9,052 nucleotides of DNA, from positions 1,963 to 11,014 of the forward strand of contig DDTZ01000024.1 in the NCBI GenBank assembly GCA_002344565.1, written 5' to 3'. How positions within the stretch are numbered: the stretch's first letter is position 1; every line of letters begins with the position of its first letter. Under the pieces are notes generated by a model, which saw nothing but the letters and a program-made list of their open reading frames with translations, was not told where the DNA came from and ran no database searches. This document shows, piece after piece, positions 6,142 through 9,052 of this stretch. Source of the stretch: Bdellovibrionaceae bacterium UBA2351 (lineage in GTDB: Bacteria > Bdellovibrionota > Bdellovibrionia > Bdellovibrionales > Bdellovibrionaceae). The translations under genes and the position numbers were made by a program.

Positions 6142-6170
6142 TCTATACCGGTAACGGTATCAGATATCAA
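6142..6170 (-). promoter_or_regulatory. Promoter of the 115-residue protein gene
   Basis: On the minus strand TTGATA (6165-6170, five of six -35 matches), a 17 nt spacer and TATAGA (6142-6147, four of six -10 matches). Transcription would begin around 6135, giving a short leader that carries the AGGAG at 6128-6132. The -35 overlaps the TGA stop codon (6167-6169) of the upstream yeeZ-like gene. Confidence 0.55.
6145..6160. promoter_or_regulatory. Perfect 6+6 inverted repeat, candidate operator
   Basis: ATACCG-gtaa-CGGTAT: two perfect 6-nt arms with a 4-nt centre. It fills the spacer and covers half of the -10 box of the promoter above, the usual place for a repressor site. TCT (6142-6144) and AGA (6162-6164) continue the symmetry with a one-base offset. 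The binding protein is unknown. Confidence 0.5.
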
Positions 6171-6886
6171 AGAAAATCCAGCTTCGGACATATCCATCTA
6201 GAATGCAGAGTCGGCAGGGTTTCAGAATCAATCTGTTTGTTTGCCTCTGTCTCACCTAAAAAAATGGGTTTGGGAAGATTTAGCTTGGACGCCCATTGCG
6301 AGTAGTAGTCTTTTTTCTTTGGATGGTGGGGTGCGACGGCGTTGATAAGCCGAATACTACGGTCATTTGCGGCGGCGATACAGATGCTCATCAAATCGAG
6401 TCTATGAATTAAATTAATGACCGCATCGCCGTTAGGAACTTCGTTTTTACGGCTCAGACTATATACAGGATGCCGGTCGCCGCCAATTAGTCCACCGGGC
6501 CGTATGATCGTTAGCTCTTCTTTAAATTTATCTTGCAGAGCAGATTCAACCTCAACTAACCATCGGGCGGATTCCGTTTTTGGTTCAGGCACCGACGACT
6601 CTGTGATGAGTCCTTTGTTGTAGCCATACACAGATGTCGAGCTGATAAAGATAATTTTTGAGCCTTCTATTTTGTTGATTTTGGCAGCGTAGGTGGCAGG
6701 GGTGAGCTGAGTTAAAGGTGGGGTGTTTAGAAATAAGACGTCGTAGGGAGTTGATGGAAATGAATGACTATAGAAATTGAAATCTTGGGAATGAGTACCC
6801 CATGTTTTATGATTTTTTTTTTGTAGTTCGGTAGCCAGTTCTGATCCTAACCAACCCAATCCGACGATGCCCCATGTTTTTTTCAT
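6167..6886 (-). CDS. YeeZ-like NAD(P)-binding Rossmann protein (atypical extended SDR)
   Basis: A 239-residue protein with an N-terminal dinucleotide-binding motif GIVGLGWLGSEL (6-17, GxGxxG at 9-14). It also has the epimerase-like SSTSVYGYNKG (82-92), IIRPGGLIGGDRHP (127-140) and INAVAPHHPKKKDYY (181-195). These blocks match E. coli YeeZ as I remember it. The canonical SDR catalytic pair YxxxK is replaced by T104xxxR108, as in YeeZ, so it may bind a nucleotide cofactor without standard SDR chemistry. Function is not established. The ATG at 6886 aligns with the YeeZ start; a GTG at 6922 would add 12 residues ahead of the fold. Neither has a clear Shine-Dalgarno. The stop codon lies in the next gene's promoter; read-through into the 115-residue gene is possible since no terminator separates them. 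Confidence 0.85.
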   Translation of the reverse strand: MKKTWGIVGLGWLGSELATELQKKNHKTWGTHSQDFNFYSHSFPSTPYDVLFLNTPPLTQLTPATYAAKINKIEGSKIIFISSTSVYGYNKGLITESSVPEPKTESARWLVEVESALQDKFKEELTIIRPGGLIGGDRHPVYSLSRKNEVPNGDAVINLIHRLDLMSICIAAANDRSIRLINAVAPHHPKKKDYYSQWASKLNLPKPIFLGETEANKQIDSETLPTLHSRWICPKLDFL

Positions 6887-6922
6887 GTGTTCAATAATGC
6901 CAATTCTATTTGATAAATGCAC

Positions 6923-7091
6923 GCCTAAATCGAAGTCTCAAATTCCTACAATTCTTAAAAAAGCTACCAAATAAAAAAACGTCGGCTCAAATTAATACGT
7001 TCAGATTCACTAGGTTTTGTATAACTTTGTTTCACTTTTTCACTAAAGTCCGAGTTCATTTTTGACGAAACTTTTACATAACGAGGTTAAC
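6923..7091. other. Intergenic region between divergent genes
   Basis: About 170 AT-rich bases between the yeeZ-like gene (minus) and the repeat lipoprotein (plus), so promoters for both are expected. TATAAC at 7020-7025 resembles a -10 box, but no good -35 stands upstream of it. A sigma-28-like pattern closer to the plus-strand gene is listed separately. For the yeeZ-like gene TAGAAT (6903-6908, minus) is -10-like, again without a -35. I see no RNA gene or repeat here. Confidence 0.4.
7047..7071 (+). promoter_or_regulatory. Possible sigma-28 (FliA)-type promoter
   Basis: TAAAGTCC is followed about 12 nt later by GACGAAAC, compared with the flagellar sigma consensus TAAAGTTT-N11-GCCGATAA. The -35 half is good (TAAAGT exact); the -10 half matches five of eight and the spacing is one base long. 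The predicted transcription start (about 7078) would sit just upstream of the GAGG at 7083-7086. A tentative call. Confidence 0.22.
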
Positions 7092-9052
7092 GTGAAGAGA
7101 ACAAACTCGCAAATTTTAATTATGCTTTTCCTTTTTGTTCTTTCCTCTTGTACTTTTAATGCGTCGTTAAAAAATCTTCAGTCCGGGTTAGGTAGTGGAG
7201 AGTTAGTCCCAAATAGCTTGCAAAAAATATTTGTCGACGTGACGGATGTTACTTTTTCAGAGGGTTCAGTTGCCATTATAAATGTGGCGGTAAATCCAGT
7301 TCGAAGTGAAGATACGGTCATCTATTTAACTTTAAACTCATCGAGTTCTGGGTATGTTCGTTTTAACCCAATTCCAAATAAGGTTATTATTCCTGCTGGA
7401 TCGACGTCGAAAAGTATTGTGCTAAACACTGTGGATGATTCGTTGAACCAAGATCAAGAACAGTGGACGTTTGCGATTTCTTCGGAAGATCCATCTATTA
7501 ACGCCGATCCATCAGTTTTGAACATAAAATTAAATGACAATGACGGCGGCTTTGTTCCTAATAGTCCCATTACAGCTGGCCCAAAATTGCTGAAAGAGTT
7601 TAATGCCTATCCAACAAATATAAATACAATTTCGGCGCTCGGGAAAGTGTTTTATGTTGGAACCGACGCATCCAATGGCTCGGAGCTCTGGGTATCGGAC
7701 GGGACGGCCATTGGTACAAAATTAGTTAAGGATATCGAACCGGGCGCAGGATCGTCTTCAATCACAAGTTTTAAACATCCACCGGCTAGTCCGTATGTAT
7801 TTTTTGTGGCTACGACATCGAGTGAAGGCGAAGAATTATGGCGTACAGATGGAACTGAACAGGGAACTCAGCTCGTGAAAGAGTTTGAGCCAGGTGCGAG
7901 TTCGTCAGAAATATACTTTTTATATGTATACGGCGATAAAATATTTTTTAATGCGTCTACTACGATTGATGGGACCGAGCTGTATATTTCTGATGGAACG
8001 TATTCAGGAACAAAAATGCTATACGAATCTGTGCCAGGTACTAGCGGTGGTGGTAGCAATAGCATAATTGCCGATGGTTCGGATATTTACTTTTCCGACT
8101 ATAATTATAGCGATTATACCGGTAAACTGTTTCGAACAGACGGGAATCCTGCCAATAATACATTGATTGTAACGGGAACCTCTGCTGGGTTAACATTTTC
8201 CGACGATCTCAGTTTACATTTTATACATAACGGGTACATCTATTTTTCTACCTATACTGGGTATGGCACCGAAATTTTTGCTACTGCCGGCTCAAACGCA
8301 ACCACAGCCATGCTTAAAGATATCTATCCTGGTGGTATGAGTTCCTATGCGACTGCCGCCAACCAGATGGTGCTAAACAACAAGGTAGTCGTCGTATTCT
8401 CTTATGAGAGTTCTGGATCAAGCACAGGATACTATTTAACAGACGGAACTCCGGCGGGAACGACAAAAGTTACGCAGCCCGTGTCAGCGGGTGGGCCCAT
8501 GGGTATCTTGGGTGGCAACAAATATATCTTTGCCGGATGTATAAATAATTACGACTGTGAGATATACTCTAGCTCTGGGGTGAATGGCGACGCCATTCTA
8601 TTAAAGGATATCCACCCAGGGACTTCCAGCGGAAATGCAAACAGCAGTTCTCCATCGTTCGCCGCAAAACTTGGGGATAAAATCATATTTACCGCTACGA
8701 ATGCGACCGAAGGCGTAGAACTCTATGTAACAGATGGTAGCCCGGCGGGAACTCTATTGTTGAAGGATATTTATGCCGGATCGGCAGGAAGTTCGCCATC
8801 AAACTTTGCTGTGGCTGGATCTAAGTTAATATTTCGGGCCAAGTCCGATGTTTACGGCGAGGAACTTTGGGTAACCGACGGTACACCGGCCGGTACGGTT
8901 TTGCTTAAGGACTTGTTTCCAGGAACAAAAAGTTCTGGTCCAAAAAATTTAACAGCTATTGATCCAACACATATTTTTCTGACGGCATATAATTCGTCGT
9001 CACAATTTGCATCTGTTTTTGTTGCCGATATTTCAGCGCAAACCACAACGGG
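7092..9052 (+). CDS. Lipoprotein with Calx-beta-like domain and ELWxxDGT repeats (runs off right edge)
   Basis: Open for 653 codons to the window end with no stop; the C-terminus is missing. The GTG at 7092 has GAGG 5 nt upstream. The signal peptide (KR at 2-3, hydrophobic 8-17) ends in the lipobox LSSC with Cys20, so the protein is lipid-anchored. Residues about 46-151 look like a Calx-beta domain: VTFSEGSVAIINVAV, then a VIIPAGSTSKSIVL strand pair, VDDSLNQDQEQ, and the closing NDND (148-151). From about 160 to the end come nine repeats of roughly 45-60 residues, each with a variant of ELWxTDGTxxGTxLLKDIxPG. The first is at Glu198 (ELWVSDGT), the last at 591 (ELWVTDGT). Repeats 1, 2, 3, 8 and 9 are canonical; 4-7 are degenerate. 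Such repeats are expected to form beta-propeller-like blades. Cys483 and Cys489 in repeat 7 could pair. Likely a surface or periplasmic binding/adhesion protein; ligand unknown. Confidence 0.88.
   Translation, partial: MKRTNSQILIMLFLFVLSSCTFNASLKNLQSGLGSGELVPNSLQKIFVDVTDVTFSEGSVAIINVAVNPVRSEDTVIYLTLNSSSSGYVRFNPIPNKVIIPAGSTSKSIVLNTVDDSLNQDQEQWTFAISSEDPSINADPSVLNIKLNDNDGGFVPNSPITAGPKLLKEFNAYPTNINTISALGKVFYVGTDASNGSELWVSDGTAIGTKLVKDIEPGAGSSSITSFKHPPASPYVFFVATTSSEGEELWRTDGTEQGTQLVKEFEPGASSSEIYFLYVYGDKIFFNASTTIDGTELYISDGTYSGTKMLYESVPGTSGGGSNSIIADGSDIYFSDYNYSDYTGKLFRTDGNPANNTLIVTGTSAGLTFSDDLSLHFIHNGYIYFSTYTGYGTEIFATAGSNATTAMLKDIYPGGMSSYATAANQMVLNNKVVVVFSYESSGSSTGYYLTDGTPAGTTKVTQPVSAGGPMGILGGNKYIFAGCINNYDCEIYSSSGVNGDAILLKDIHPGTSSGNANSSSPSFAAKLGDKIIFTATNATEGVELYVTDGSPAGTLLLKDIYAGSAGSSPSNFAVAGSKLIFRAKSDVYGEELWVTDGTPAGTVLLKDLFPGTKSSGPKNLTAIDPTHIFLTAYNSSSQFASVFVADISAQTTT
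7671..8968 (+). repeat. Tandem protein-coding repeats, ELWxxDGT type
   Basis: About nine divergent units at protein level. The conserved core is G-x-ELW-x-TDGT-x-x-GT-x-LLKDI-x-PG followed by SSxPxxF and a K-xx-F-x-A strand. Core starts are near residues 198, 254 and 298, then four degenerate cores (KLFRTDG, EIFATAG, YYLTDGT, EIYSSSG), then ELYVTDGS and ELWVTDGT at 591. At DNA level the units are well diverged, so recent tandem duplication is unlikely. Confidence 0.75.

Noticed and set aside
6123..6197. 25-residue N-terminal extension of the 115-residue protein
   Set aside because: It overlaps the end of the yeeZ-like gene and the promoter; the ATG at 6122 has a well-spaced AGGAG.
6887..6922. 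GTG start at 6922 for the yeeZ-like gene
   Set aside because: It adds 12 residues before the family's usual start (MKK...GIVGLGWLG) and has no better ribosome-binding site.
2670..6990. Shared AACGTCGGCTC string at about 2671 and 6979
   Set aside because: Only 11 bases, one copy in a coding region and one intergenic, with unrelated flanks; likely chance.
7868..8065. Minus-strand open frame in the repeat lipoprotein
   Set aside because: Low-complexity antisense reading of the repeats.

Overview
The window reads as accessory-style chromosome of a Gram-negative bacterium. The best guess, by inference only, is a Bdellovibrio-like predator or relative. The clues are two lipoprotein signal peptides, a secreted RNase T2, a stand-alone periplasmic FecR-domain protein, a surface protein with ELWxxDGT repeats, and fairly AT-leaning codon use. 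No rRNA, tRNA, CRISPR array, insertion sequence or phage gene is visible. Genes are densely packed and no gene-free stretch exceeds about 170 bases.

Left part (1-2501), all on the minus strand, in two operons. A FecR-domain exported protein is followed after 3 nt by glyoxalase I (gloA). Downstream, a TetR-family repressor with its own sigma-70-like promoter and an internal dyad operator is followed after 20 nt by fadE, the membrane-anchored acyl-CoA dehydrogenase, which is cut by the left edge. The second pair looks like an autoregulated fatty-acid beta-oxidation unit.

Middle part (2634-5729), plus strand: an APC-superfamily amino acid permease with a GTG start and no Shine-Dalgarno, a small unrecognised lipoprotein with a good intrinsic terminator, and a secreted RNase T2 with all catalytic residues plus an unrecognised N-terminal region of about 100 residues. 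The RNase leader can fold so that its ribosome-binding site is paired.

Right part: two minus-strand genes, a YeeZ-like Rossmann protein (SDR fold without the catalytic Tyr/Lys) and a 115-residue protein of unknown function. The promoter of the latter overlaps the end of the yeeZ-like gene and carries a perfect 6+6 dyad. Divergently, from 7092 to the right edge, runs a large open gene for a lipoprotein with one Calx-beta-like domain and about nine ELWxxDGT-type repeats, probably a beta-propeller-like surface protein.

The predicted products together suggest nutrient handling (fatty acids, amino acids, RNA) and envelope functions. Nothing here is clearly a new multi-gene system. The most interesting items are the repeat lipoprotein, the extended RNase T2 with its structured leader, and the small gene with the operator-bearing promoter.
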